A stretch of DNA of 64,000 nucleotides from Flavobacterium sp. xlx-214 (GTDB lineage: Bacteria; Bacteroidota; Bacteroidia; Flavobacteriales; Flavobacteriaceae): assembly GCF_013874595.1 (NCBI RefSeq), contig NZ_CP059431.1, positions 2,728,001-2,792,000 of the forward strand, written 5' to 3'. The translations under genes were made by a program, and so were the position numbers. Positions 45,655 to 54,384 of the stretch are shown piece after piece. The first letter of the stretch is position 1, and each line of letters opens with the position of its first letter. The notes under the pieces are model-generated. The model saw only the letters and a program-made list of their open reading frames with translations, was not told the origin of the DNA and ran no database searches.

Positions 45655-45662
45655 TATATTTG
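45655..45662 (+). promoter_or_regulatory. -7 promoter element of the PhnA gene
   Basis: TATATTTG matches TAnnTTTG, 20 bp before the ATG, directly after the gap stop codon. Confidence 0.5.
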
Positions 45663-45682
45663 CAAAAATTTAAATATAATCC

Positions 45683-46264
45683 ATGAAAACATTAGACCAA
45701 TTAATCGCAAGAAGTAATAATCAGTGCGAATTATGCGAAGCAAAAGAAAATTTATCTATTTACGATGTTCCACCTACAGCAAGTAATTTAGCTAATCGCG
45801 AAATTTTAATTTGTGAAACATGTACCAATCAAATTGAAAAAAAAGAGGAGCTAAATGCAAATCATTGGCAATGTCTTTCAACATCTATGTGGAATGAAAA
45901 CGTACCTGTGCAAATTGTAAGTTGGAGAATGCTTAACAGATTTAGAAATGAAAGTTGGGCTGCCGATTTATTAGATATGATGTATTTGGATGATGAAGCT
46001 TTAGAATGGGCAAAACAAACAGGAGATCATGAAGGCGATGGTTCTATTGATTTACACAAAGATTGTAATGGAAACATTTTAATTGGTGGTGATACGGTTA
46101 CGTTAATTAAAGATTTAGATGTAAAAGGTTCTACCCTAAACGCAAAAATAGGAACAGCCGTTAGAAACATTAGATTGGTTCATAATAACACCGAACAAAT
46201 TGAAGGAAAAATAGACGGTCAGCTAATTGTCATCCTCACAAAATACGTAAAAAAACAAGCCTAA
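45683..46264 (+). CDS. PhnA domain protein
   Basis: This 193-residue protein has an N-terminal zinc ribbon (CELCEAKENLSIYD ... CETCTNQ, residues 15-50) and C-terminal PhnA/YjdM domain (DCNGNILIGGDTVTLIKDLD, VKGSTLNAKIGTAVRNIRLV). Despite the name, the family is not required for phosphonate use, and its role is unclear. Confidence 0.9.
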   Translation: MKTLDQLIARSNNQCELCEAKENLSIYDVPPTASNLANREILICETCTNQIEKKEELNANHWQCLSTSMWNENVPVQIVSWRMLNRFRNESWAADLLDMMYLDDEALEWAKQTGDHEGDGSIDLHKDCNGNILIGGDTVTLIKDLDVKGSTLNAKIGTAVRNIRLVHNNTEQIEGKIDGQLIVILTKYVKKQA

Positions 46265-46270
46265 TTTACA

Positions 46271-46310
46271 AAGTACTTTATTGTTAAAAATAAAGTACTT
46301 TTCTTTTTTA
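46271..46310 (+). terminator. Terminator of the PhnA gene
   Basis: AAGTACTTTATT pairs perfectly with AATAAAGTACTT around GTTAAA, then TTCTTTTTT. It lies 7 bp after the stop. Confidence 0.8.
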
Positions 46311-46383
46311 ACAACTTTTGGCACGCTGTTTGAAAATTGCTAACTAACAAAACAATTACATCAATCTAAAAATAAAATTTGTT

Positions 46384-46839
46384 ATGAAAGCAATATTCAC
46401 CTTAGCACTTTTAGCAGTTACAACAATTGCAAGCGCACAGCCAGGACATCATAGAGGAAAAGGTCACGGAAATGGACACAAAAAGGAAAAACACTATAAC
46501 AAACATCATCATAACGATAGATATGAAAGATATTCAAGAGACGATGATGATTATAGCAGAAACAGACGTGTAGTAAGAAACGATTATTACGATCGTGATT
46601 ATAGCTACCGTGTAGGTCGTGAATTATCAAGATACGATTTCTTACGCTTATCACGTCACCAAAGATCTAGATTACAAGTTTCATTAAACTTCTTAGTTTC
46701 TAATGGATACGGACCTAGAGATTATGAAAGCAGATTACGTAGAGATTTACGTGATATTTTAGACAGAAGTCAATACGACATGTGGGAAAGAAGAGCCTAC
46801 GGTAACAATAATACCTTTGTTTTTAACTTTGGTAGATAA
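46384..46839 (+). CDS. Hypothetical secreted His/Arg-rich protein
   Basis: This 151-residue protein has a signal peptide (MKAIFTLALLAVTTIASAQ) followed by a His/Lys-rich stretch (residues 21-50, HHRGKGHGNGHKKEKHYNK). A Tyr/Arg/Asp region and the C-terminal YESRLRRDLRDILDRSQYDM follow. It is probably periplasmic; metal binding by the His stretch is possible. The function is not known. Confidence 0.75.
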   Translation: MKAIFTLALLAVTTIASAQPGHHRGKGHGNGHKKEKHYNKHHHNDRYERYSRDDDDYSRNRRVVRNDYYDRDYSYRVGRELSRYDFLRLSRHQRSRLQVSLNFLVSNGYGPRDYESRLRRDLRDILDRSQYDMWERRAYGNNNTFVFNFGR

Positions 46840-46861
46840 CAAGTAAAATAAATTCACAGAA

Positions 46862-46887
46862 AAGTCGGTTAAAAAACCGACTTTTTA
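46862..46887 (+). terminator. Terminator of the His/Arg-rich protein gene
   Basis: AAAGTCGGTT pairs with AACCGACTTT around AAA, then TTATTTAT. It lies 22 bp after the stop. Confidence 0.8.
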
Positions 46888-46910
46888 TTTATGTCAAAAT
46901 AGAACAAAAA

Positions 46911-46936
46911 AAGCGATGATTTAAAATCATCGCTTT
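46911..46936 (-). terminator. Terminator of sucD
   Basis: AAAGCGATGAT pairs with ATCATCGCTTT around TTAAA; on the minus strand a T-run follows. It is 20 bp past the sucD stop. Confidence 0.8.
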
Positions 46937-46956
46937 CTTTATATATTGAAAAGAAA

Positions 46957-47829
46957 TTATCCTAAAACTTCTTTTACTTTTTTACCAATTTCAGCTGGAG
47001 AATCAACAACGTGGATTCCACATTCTCTCATGATGCGCTTTTTAGCTTCTGCAGTATCATCTGCACCACCAACAATTGCACCTGCGTGACCCATTGTACG
47101 TCCTTTTGGAGCTGTTTCACCTGCAATAAATCCAATAACTGGTTTTTTATTACCATTTTCTTTAACCCAACGTGCAGCATCAGCTTCTAACTGACCTCCA
47201 ATTTCACCAATCATGATGATTGCTTCTGTTTCTGGATCGTTCATTAATAATTCAACTGCTTCTTTAGTTGTAGTTCCAATAATTGGATCTCCACCAATAC
47301 CAATAGCAGTAGTAATACCCATACCTTGTTTTACAACTTGGTCTGCAGCTTCGTAAGTTAAAGTACCCGATTTAGAAACAATACCAACTTTACCTTTTTT
47401 GAAAACAAAACCTGGCATAATACCAACTTTAGCCTCACCTGGAGTAATTACACCTGGACAGTTAGGACCAACTAAACGAGAATCTCTGTTTTTTACATAG
47501 TTGTAAGCTGTAACCATATCAGCAACAGGAATACCTTCTGTAATACAAATAATTACTTTGATACCTGCTTCTGCAGCTTCCATAATTGCATCAGCAGCAA
47601 ATGCTGGTGGTACAAAAATAATAGATGTATCTGCACCTGCTTTTTCTACAGCATCTTTAACTGTGTTAAATACAGGACGATCTAAATGCATAGTTCCACC
47701 TTTTCCTGGAGTTACACCACCTACTACGTTTGTTCCGTATTCAATCATTTGTGAAGCGTGGAAAGTTCCTTCGCTACCTGTAAATCCTTGAACTATTATC
47801 TTAGAATCTTTGTTTACTAATACACTCAT
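46957..47829 (-). CDS. sucD: Succinyl-CoA ligase alpha subunit
   Basis: This 290-residue subunit of the TCA-cycle enzyme makes succinate and a nucleoside triphosphate from succinyl-CoA. It has the CoA-binding N-terminus ([20 protein letters not shown]), [12 protein letters not shown], and the phospho-histidine motif [10 protein letters not shown] near residue 245. The beta subunit (sucC) is not in the window. Confidence 0.97.
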   Translation of the reverse strand: MSVLVNKDSKIIVQGFTGSEGTFHASQMIEYGTNVVGGVTPGKGGTMHLDRPVFNTVKDAVEKAGADTSIIFVPPAFAADAIMEAAEAGIKVIICITEGIPVADMVTAYNYVKNRDSRLVGPNCPGVITPGEAKVGIMPGFVFKKGKVGIVSKSGTLTYEAADQVVKQGMGITTAIGIGGDPIIGTTTKEAVELLMNDPETEAIIMIGEIGGQLEADAARWVKENGNKKPVIGFIAGETAPKGRTMGHAGAIVGGADDTAEAKKRIMRECGIHVVDSPAEIGKKVKEVLG

Positions 47830-47860
47830 AATTTATAATTTCTTTTTTTGAATTATTCTA

Positions 47861-47868
47861 CAAAAATA
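47861..47868 (-). promoter_or_regulatory. -7 promoter element of sucD
   Basis: TATTTTTG on the minus strand (CAAAAATA on plus), 31 bp before the ATG, in the short gap after the NTF2-like gene. Confidence 0.5.
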
Positions 47869-47911
47869 AGGGTTAGAAAATAATATTAAAATTTTTTGTT
47901 TTAAATTTTCA

Positions 47912-48280
47912 TTAATTTGATAATTGACTCATTTGAATACCTTTAAAAAACTTACCGTCTTTGATTTCCCAAACAGCAAAAAAGGTAGCCAACACCATTT
48001 CTTCTTCAGAATTTTCAAAGGTACGTACATAATACGTATATCGAATCATTACTTTATCATCATCGCACATGATATCGTGTACTTGGGCACGTAAATCAAA
48101 GTACGAAAGTTTTAAATCTTTAGAAAGTGCTAACAAATCGGCATGTTCTAGGAATAAATATCCTTTAGAACTGTACCATTCTAATTGAACATTCTCATGA
48201 AAAATTTCCTGACAATAGGCTTTGTTCAATATTCCTGCCGATTCATAAAATTTTTTTACTATTTCTAATGCACTTTCCAT
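47912..48280 (-). CDS. NTF2-like (SnoaL-like) protein
   Basis: This 122-residue alpha+beta cone protein has EIVKKFYESAGILNKAYCQE then HENVQLEWYSSKGYL, with YTYYVRTFENSEEEMVLATF. The function is unknown; many are small-molecule isomerases or accessory binding proteins. It starts 6 bp downstream of the LpxD-like gene's stop, thus in the lipid A operon. Confidence 0.8.
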   Translation of the reverse strand: MESALEIVKKFYESAGILNKAYCQEIFHENVQLEWYSSKGYLFLEHADLLALSKDLKLSYFDLRAQVHDIMCDDDKVMIRYTYYVRTFENSEEEMVLATFFAVWEIKDGKFFKGIQMSQLSN

Positions 48281-48286
48281 TATGAT

Positions 48287-49198
48287 TTATTTTACTAAAT
48301 TTTTAATTTTTGCTACATGTTTGTAATATTCACGAGCATCTTCAGCTGGCACACCAAAATATACAGCATCACCTTTTAAACTTTTAGAAACACCCGCTTT
48401 AGCAGAAATAACAGCTCCTTTACCAATAGTAATGCCACTTGTTGTACCTGCTTGCCCCCATAAAGTTACATGATCTTCAATTACCACACAACCTGCTATA
48501 CCGCATTGTGCTGCAATTAAACACATTTCGCCAATAACGGTATCATGACCTATGTGCACTTGATTGTCTATTTTGGTTCCTTTTTTAATGGTTGTATCGC
48601 CAGTAACACCTCTATCAATAGTACATAAAGCGCCAAGCGTAACATCGTTTTCAATAACTACAGAACCGCAAGAAACCAAAGGATCAAAATATTCTGCACG
48701 CTTTTTAAAATAAAAAGCATCGGCTCCTAAAACTGTTCCTGCGTGAATAATTACATTATCGCCAATAGTAATATGATCGTTAATAACCACATTTGCATGA
48801 ATAATACAATTTTTTCCGATTTTTACATGATTTCCTACAAAAGCATTTGGCTGAATAATGGTACCCTCGCCTATTTGAGCTGTTTCTGCAATATTTTGAT
48901 GAGCTGCTTGAAACGGACGGAAATATACGGACAATTTATTGAAATCTCTAAAAGGATCATCAGATATCAATAAAGCCTTACCTTCTGGACATGCAACATC
49001 TTTATTAATTAAAATAATGGTTGCATTAGAATTTAACGCTTTATCATAATACTTAGGATGATCTACAAAAACGATTTCACCTTGTTGTACTACGTGAATT
49101 TCGTTCATTCCTAAAACAGGGAAATTGGGTGCGCCAACAAAGGTACATCCAATAATCTCTGCAATTTGTTCTACTGTATATGTTTTAGGAAACCTCAT
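48287..49198 (-). CDS. LpxD-like acyltransferase paralogue
   Basis: This 303-residue protein has a UDP-binding N-terminal domain (VEQIAEIIGCTFVGAPNFPV) and left-handed beta-helix hexapeptide repeats (IGENTI.. type, IHANVVINDHITIGDNVIIH). It lacks the usual length of LpxD (here 303, the other copy 342). The copy may accept a different acyl chain or sugar; that is inference. It is in the same operon as lpxD, lpxC/fabZ and lpxA, with efp between. Confidence 0.85.
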   Translation of the reverse strand: MRFPKTYTVEQIAEIIGCTFVGAPNFPVLGMNEIHVVQQGEIVFVDHPKYYDKALNSNATIILINKDVACPEGKALLISDDPFRDFNKLSVYFRPFQAAHQNIAETAQIGEGTIIQPNAFVGNHVKIGKNCIIHANVVINDHITIGDNVIIHAGTVLGADAFYFKKRAEYFDPLVSCGSVVIENDVTLGALCTIDRGVTGDTTIKKGTKIDNQVHIGHDTVIGEMCLIAAQCGIAGCVVIEDHVTLWGQAGTTSGITIGKGAVISAKAGVSKSLKGDAVYFGVPAEDAREYYKHVAKIKNLVK

Positions 49199-49206
49199 TT
49201 ATACAA

Positions 49207-49773
49207 TTATTCTTTAATACGCTCTATGTAACTTCCTGTAGCGGTATCGATTTTAATTTTATCACCTTCGTTAATAAACAAAGGCACGTTGATTTGAGCA
49301 CCTGTTTCAACTGTTGCAGGTTTAGTAGCATTTGTTGCTGTGTTACCTTTAACACCTGGCTCACTGTATGTAACTTCTAATACAATAGAAGCAGGCATAT
49401 CTACAGATAAAGGAGCTTCGGTTTCTGTATTGATTTGAACCATTACATTGGTACCTTCTTTTAACAATTCTGGTGCATCTAAGATGTTTTTTTCTAATGT
49501 AATTTGTTCAAATGTTTCATTGTTCATGAAATGATAATCGCTACCTTCATTGTATAAATACTGAAAAGTATGCGTTTCAACTCTAACAACATCAATTTTG
49601 TGACCTGCAGAAAAAGTATTATCTAACGTTTTACCCGAAGTTAAACTTTTCATTTTTGTTCTTACAAAAGCTGGTCCTTTTCCAGGTTTTACGTGTAAAA
49701 ACTCAACAATTTTATAAATATCGTTATTAAATTTAATACATAAACCGTTTCTAATATCTGATGTACTTGCCAT
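49207..49773 (-). CDS. efp: Elongation factor P
   Basis: This 188-residue protein has the three-domain EF-P fold: KOW-like N-terminus with VKPGKGPAFVRTK (tip Lys32), EQITLEKNILDAPELLKEGT, and C-terminal domain ending GDKIKIDTATGSYIERIKE. It relieves ribosome stalling at polyproline. It lies between the LpxA and LpxD-like genes, a typical flavobacterial arrangement. Confidence 0.96.
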   Translation of the reverse strand: MASTSDIRNGLCIKFNNDIYKIVEFLHVKPGKGPAFVRTKMKSLTSGKTLDNTFSAGHKIDVVRVETHTFQYLYNEGSDYHFMNNETFEQITLEKNILDAPELLKEGTNVMVQINTETEAPLSVDMPASIVLEVTYSEPGVKGNTATNATKPATVETGAQINVPLFINEGDKIKIDTATGSYIERIKE

Positions 49774-49803
49774 AATTTTTTATATAGTTATTGTTTTTAT
49801 TTA

Positions 49804-50589
49804 TTAATAAACTCCTGTGTATCCTTTCATGATACCTCTAGAAGAATTGCGAACAAAATGAATAATTTCATCGCGCTCTGGAGTTGCTTCCATCTCAGCC
49901 TCAATGATATCTAATGCCTGCGAATTATTGTAATTCTTTTGGTATAAGGTTCTGTAAATATCTTGAATTTCACGAATTTTGTCTGATGAAAAACCTCTTC
50001 TTCTCAATCCTACAGAATTAATACCAATATATGATAATGGTTCTTTAGCTGCTTTTGTAAACGGAGGTACATCTTTACGAACTAAAGATCCACCCGAAAT
50101 CATGGAATGATCACCAATAGTAATAAATTGATGCACTGCAGCCAAACCTCCAATAACAGCAAAATTACCAACCGTTACGTGCCCCGCTAGTGCAACGCTG
50201 TTTGCAATAACTACATTATTACCCACAACACAATCATGTGCAACGTGTGCATAAGCCATAATTAGACAGTTGTTTCCTACTACGGTTTGTCCTGATGCAG
50301 CTGTACCACGATTAATAGTAACACACTCACGAATTGTAGTATTATCGCCAATTTTTGCAATAGATTCTTCGCCACCAAACTTTAAATCTTGCGGAACTGC
50401 AGAAATTACAGCTCCTGGAAAAATAGTACAATTTTTACCTATTCTTGCGCCTTCCATAATGGTAACGTTAGATCCTATCCAAGTTCCTTCGCCAATTTCC
50501 ACGTTGTTATGAATGGTTGAAAAAGGTTCAATCACCACATTCTTAGCTATTTTTGCTCCTGGATGAACGTATGCTAAAGGTTGATTCAT
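49804..50589 (-). CDS. lpxA: Acyl-ACP--UDP-N-acetylglucosamine O-acyltransferase
   Basis: This 261-residue enzyme catalyses the first step of lipid A synthesis. It has a long left-handed beta-helix of hexapeptide repeats (PGAKIAKNVVIEPFSTIHNN). The catalytic His is in MAYAHVAHDCVVG, and the C-terminal helical part has GLRRRGFSSDKIREIQDIYR. Confidence 0.96.
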   Translation of the reverse strand: MNQPLAYVHPGAKIAKNVVIEPFSTIHNNVEIGEGTWIGSNVTIMEGARIGKNCTIFPGAVISAVPQDLKFGGEESIAKIGDNTTIRECVTINRGTAASGQTVVGNNCLIMAYAHVAHDCVVGNNVVIANSVALAGHVTVGNFAVIGGLAAVHQFITIGDHSMISGGSLVRKDVPPFTKAAKEPLSYIGINSVGLRRRGFSSDKIREIQDIYRTLYQKNYNNSQALDIIEAEMEATPERDEIIHFVRNSSRGIMKGYTGVY

Positions 50590-50608
50590 TTTTATATGCT
50601 ATTAATTA

Positions 50609-51997
50609 CTATTTTGCTTTTACTATTTGCGCCATTAATTCGGCTTCGGTAGCAATTTTACCATTTGCATACGCTACTGCTTGCATGTGACAAATTCCTC
50701 TACGAATTGGACTGATAAGATCTAATTTAAAAATTAAAGTGTCACCAGGTAATACTTGTTGTTTAAATCGAACATTATCGATCTTCATGAAATAAGTCAG
50801 ATAATTTTCAGGATCTGGTACAGTACTTAATGCTAAAATACCACCTGTTTGCGCCATAGCTTCAACAATTAATACGCCTGGCATTACAGGTGCACTCGGA
50901 AAATGTCCTTGAAAAAACTCTTCGTTCATGGTAACATTTTTCATACCTACAACGTGCGAACTACTTAACTCCATAATTTTATCAACTAAAAGCATTGGAA
51001 ATCTATGCGGTAACATAGCCATAATTTTAGTGATATCCATTAAAGGCTCTTTATGCAAATCAAACGTTGGAATTTGATTTCTACGCTCTGCTTTGATAAT
51101 TTTCGACATTTTCTTTGCAAATTGCGTATTTACAAAATGGCCTGGTTTATTTGCAATTACTTTACCACGAATACGGGTACCAATTAAAGCCAAATCGCCA
51201 ACAACATCTAATAATTTATGACGTGCAGCCTCATTTGGATAATGCAATGTAAGGTTGTCTAAAATACCATTTGGTTTTACCGAAATATTATCTTTTCCAA
51301 AGGCTACTTGTAAATTCTTTAACGTTTCGTCTGAAATTTCTTTATCAACATAAACAATAGCGTTGTTTAAATCGCCGCCTTTAATTAAACCATGTGCTAA
51401 TAAAGTTTCAATTTCATGCAAAAAACTAAATGTTCTAGCTTCTGAAATTTCAGATTTAAAATCGCCCATGTTTTTTAAAGTAGCATTTTGTGTACCTAAC
51501 ACTTTAGTACCAAAATCAACCATTGTAGTTACTTGGTATTCATCTGCAGGCATTACAATTATTTCGCTTCCTGTTCTTTCATCAATGTATGAAATAACTT
51601 CCTTCACAATATACTCGTTACGCTCTGCATCTTGCTCTACAATACCAGCATTTTCAACAGCCTCAACAAAATATTTAGATGATCCATCCATAATAGGTGG
51701 TTCTGAGGCATTTAACTCAATAATAACATTATCTAAATCACATCCTACAAAAGCAGCTAAAACATGTTCTGTAGTATGTAATTGTACCCCTTTGTGTTCT
51801 AAATTTGTACCACGTTCTGTTGATACAACATAAGTTGCATCAGCTTCGATAACAGGATTGCCCGGTAAATCAACTCGAACAAAAGTAAAACCATTATTAA
51901 TAGGTGCAGGTTTAAAAGTCATTACAACTTGTTGCCCTGTGTGCAAACCTACTCCTTTAATAGTTACATCTTGTACGATGGTTTTTTGTTTAACCAT
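50609..51997 (-). CDS. lpxC/fabZ: Bifunctional UDP-3-O-acyl-GlcNAc deacetylase / 3-hydroxyacyl-ACP dehydratase
   Basis: This 462-residue fusion has LpxC at residues 1-300: GLHTG, zinc ligands in HTTEHVLAAFVG and RHKLLDVVGD. FabZ is at 310-462: LPHRFPMLLVDKI and GHFPSAPVMPGVLIVEAMAQ (catalytic His and Glu). The fusion is typical of Bacteroidetes and joins lipid A and fatty-acid steps. Confidence 0.97.
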   Translation of the reverse strand: MVKQKTIVQDVTIKGVGLHTGQQVVMTFKPAPINNGFTFVRVDLPGNPVIEADATYVVSTERGTNLEHKGVQLHTTEHVLAAFVGCDLDNVIIELNASEPPIMDGSSKYFVEAVENAGIVEQDAERNEYIVKEVISYIDERTGSEIIVMPADEYQVTTMVDFGTKVLGTQNATLKNMGDFKSEISEARTFSFLHEIETLLAHGLIKGGDLNNAIVYVDKEISDETLKNLQVAFGKDNISVKPNGILDNLTLHYPNEAARHKLLDVVGDLALIGTRIRGKVIANKPGHFVNTQFAKKMSKIIKAERRNQIPTFDLHKEPLMDITKIMAMLPHRFPMLLVDKIMELSSSHVVGMKNVTMNEEFFQGHFPSAPVMPGVLIVEAMAQTGGILALSTVPDPENYLTYFMKIDNVRFKQQVLPGDTLIFKLDLISPIRRGICHMQAVAYANGKIATEAELMAQIVKAK

Positions 51998-52009
51998 AAC
52001 TTTTTTAAC

Positions 52010-53038
52010 TTATATATTATCTTTACTTAATTTTTTTAAATTTTCTAATTCCTGAACAATATTAGGTAATTTTCTGAAATAAACATACGATTTAGAAAAA
52101 TCGTTGTAAGGCATTGAAGGTGAACCTTGAATAACCTCACCATCTTTAATACTTTTACCTACACCTGTTTGCGCTTGTATGCGTACATTATCACCAATAA
52201 CAATGTGCCCTACAATACCTACTTGCCCACCAATTACACAGTTTTTACCTACTTTGGCAGAACCTGCAATACCCGTTTGAGATGCTATTACTGTGTTCTC
52301 ACCTATTTCTACGTTGTGCGCAATTTGTATTTGATTGTCTAACTTAACGCCTTTTTTAATGATAGTTGAGCCTAATGTAGCACGGTCAATGGTTGTACAC
52401 GAGCCAATTTCTACATCGTCTTCAATTATTACATTGCCAATTTGAGGGATTTTAGTGTATGTTCCGTCTGTATTAGGTGCAAAACCAAAACCATCAGATC
52501 CAATGATAGAACCTGAATGAATAACACAATTTTTTCCTAAAACGGTTTCTGAATACACACGAACTCCTGCAAAAAGCACTGAATTATCACCAATAACTAC
52601 ATTATCGCCAATAAAAGAGTTAGGATATATCTTAACGTTTTTTCCAATTTTTGTGTTTTTTCCAATATATGAAAAGCTACCTAAGTATAAATCATCGCCA
52701 TAAATTACACCTTCTGAAATGACAGAAGGTTGCTCTATACCCGATTTCATCAACTTAATTTGATTTGCGTATTCTAACAAAGTGGTAAACGCTTTGTAAG
52801 AATCTTCTACTTGAATCATTGTAGCGGCAACATCGTGCAAAGGCTCAAACGTTTTATTAACAATTACAATAGATGCCTTTGTGGTATATATAAAATGATT
52901 ATACTTTGGATTGGCTAAAAAAGTAACCGCTCCTGTATCACCATCTTCTATTTTAGCAAGCTTAAATACTTCGATAGAAGGATTACCTACAACGGTTCCT
53001 TCTAAAACTTTTGCTATTTGCTCTGCTGTTATTTTCAT
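52010..53038 (-). CDS. lpxD: UDP-3-O-(3-hydroxyacyl)glucosamine N-acyltransferase
   Basis: This 342-residue enzyme performs the third step of lipid A synthesis. It has an N-terminal uridine-binding domain (1-100, TAEQIAKVLEGTVVGNPSIE) and hexapeptide helix (110-320) with catalytic His in QIQIAHNVEIGENTV and HSGSIIGSDGFGFAP. It is first in the operon. Confidence 0.96.
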   Translation of the reverse strand: MKITAEQIAKVLEGTVVGNPSIEVFKLAKIEDGDTGAVTFLANPKYNHFIYTTKASIVIVNKTFEPLHDVAATMIQVEDSYKAFTTLLEYANQIKLMKSGIEQPSVISEGVIYGDDLYLGSFSYIGKNTKIGKNVKIYPNSFIGDNVVIGDNSVLFAGVRVYSETVLGKNCVIHSGSIIGSDGFGFAPNTDGTYTKIPQIGNVIIEDDVEIGSCTTIDRATLGSTIIKKGVKLDNQIQIAHNVEIGENTVIASQTGIAGSAKVGKNCVIGGQVGIVGHIVIGDNVRIQAQTGVGKSIKDGEVIQGSPSMPYNDFSKSYVYFRKLPNIVQELENLKKLSKDNI

Positions 53039-53044
53039 TAACTA

Positions 53045-53052
53045 CAAAAATA
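53045..53052 (-). promoter_or_regulatory. -7 promoter element of the lpxD operon
   Basis: TATTTTTG on the minus strand, 6 bp before the ATG, which would give a very short leader. The site is therefore less certain. Confidence 0.35.
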
Positions 53053-54297
53053 TTAAATTTTATCAACTTTATAAAGGCTTTTTGGATAGCATATAAAGTA
53101 TTTATAAACAGGCTCTGATAAAGCCTTTAAATTGTACTGGTCTGACGCATCTAGTACATCAATAATTTCTTTACTTTTTGTAAAGATTCTAATAGGCTCT
53201 GCTTTTAAATCATAAGCCTGATTTTTTAGTTTATCACCAAAAACAAAGTAATCTAAACTACTTTCACCTACATGAAGTGAATCTTTACATAATGTTTTGT
53301 AAGTGTTTAATTCTGAGTTAAAATCAGCTTTAGAAACTAACTTTACATGAAACAATTTTCTGTTAACAATAGCACTACTTAAATACGATAACACTTCATC
53401 ATTATGAAACTGCCAATTCTTTAATGCGGTAATAATATCGGCATCATCTAACAACGAAAAATGAAGCAATGCATCTGCATTAAATGTTTCTTTAGAAACG
53501 GAATTTTTAAGAAAATATTTTAAAGAATCGCTTGCTGGTAAATGAACACCTTCTAAAGTTAATTGCTTTGCTCTTTTTAATATTTTAGACAACAACAATT
53601 CTGCACCAACACTTGTTTTATGTAAATAGCATTGCCAATACATTAAACGGCGTGCAACTAAGAACTTTTCAACAGAATAAATACCTTTTTCTTCTACAAC
53701 CAATAAATCATTGTGTACATTTATCATTTGTATCAATCGTTCTGAATTGATGTTTCCTTCTGCAACACCACTGTAAAAACTATCGCGTTTTAAATAATCC
53801 ATTCGATCCATATCCATTTGAGAAGAAATCAATTGAATTAAAAACTTGCGATGGTAATCTCCTGTAAAAATTTGGATTGCTAATGACAACTTGCCTTGAA
53901 ATTCCTCATTTAAAGCATTCATAAACAATAAAGAAATTTCTTCGTGCTGAATATCCTCTACAATACTATGTTCCATAGCATGAGAAAAAGGTCCGTGACC
54001 AATATCGTGCAATAAAATAGCAATGTAAACCGCTTCTTCTTCTTCTTTTGAAATAGCAACCTCTTTTGAGCGTAATACTTGTATGGCTTTTTGCATCATG
54101 TGCATGCAACCTAAAGCGTGATGAAAACGCGTATGCTCTGCTCCTGGATATACTAAAGAAGATAACCCCATTTGCTTGATTCTTCGCAACCTTTGAAAAT
54201 AAGGATGCTCAATTAAATCGTACAAAAAAGTAGAAGGTATGGTTATAAAACCATAAATAGGGTCGTTAAGAATTTTTAGTTTGTTTTCTGTTGTCAA
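53053..54297 (-). CDS. HD-domain phosphohydrolase (dNTPase/YwfO-like)
   Basis: This 414-residue protein has FHHALGCMHMMQKAI and the HD motif ILLHDIGHGPFSHAMEH (residues 90-106), SSQMDMDRMDYLKRD. This is the HD pattern of YwfO/SAMHD1-like dNTP triphosphohydrolases. It probably cleaves nucleoside triphosphates; the substrate is not shown. Confidence 0.9.
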   Translation of the reverse strand: MTTENKLKILNDPIYGFITIPSTFLYDLIEHPYFQRLRRIKQMGLSSLVYPGAEHTRFHHALGCMHMMQKAIQVLRSKEVAISKEEEEAVYIAILLHDIGHGPFSHAMEHSIVEDIQHEEISLLFMNALNEEFQGKLSLAIQIFTGDYHRKFLIQLISSQMDMDRMDYLKRDSFYSGVAEGNINSERLIQMINVHNDLLVVEEKGIYSVEKFLVARRLMYWQCYLHKTSVGAELLLSKILKRAKQLTLEGVHLPASDSLKYFLKNSVSKETFNADALLHFSLLDDADIITALKNWQFHNDEVLSYLSSAIVNRKLFHVKLVSKADFNSELNTYKTLCKDSLHVGESSLDYFVFGDKLKNQAYDLKAEPIRIFTKSKEIIDVLDASDQYNLKALSEPVYKYFICYPKSLYKVDKI

Positions 54298-54318
54298 AAC
54301 TTCAAGTTAAATAACGCG

Positions 54319-54326
54319 CAAAGATA
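54319..54326 (-). promoter_or_regulatory. -7 promoter element of the HD gene
   Basis: TATCTTTG on the minus strand, 22 bp before the ATG. Confidence 0.55.
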
Positions 54327-54342
54327 CGTATTTTACAAAAAG

Positions 54343-54378
54343 AAAAATGCACTTTCAACTAATTGAAAGTGCATTTTT
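54343..54378 (-). terminator. Terminator of hutH
   Basis: A perfect 16-bp stem (AAAAATGCACTTTCAA / TTGAAAGTGCATTTTT) around CTAA, 7 bp past the hutH stop. Confidence 0.85.
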
Positions 54379-54384
54379 ATGTAA

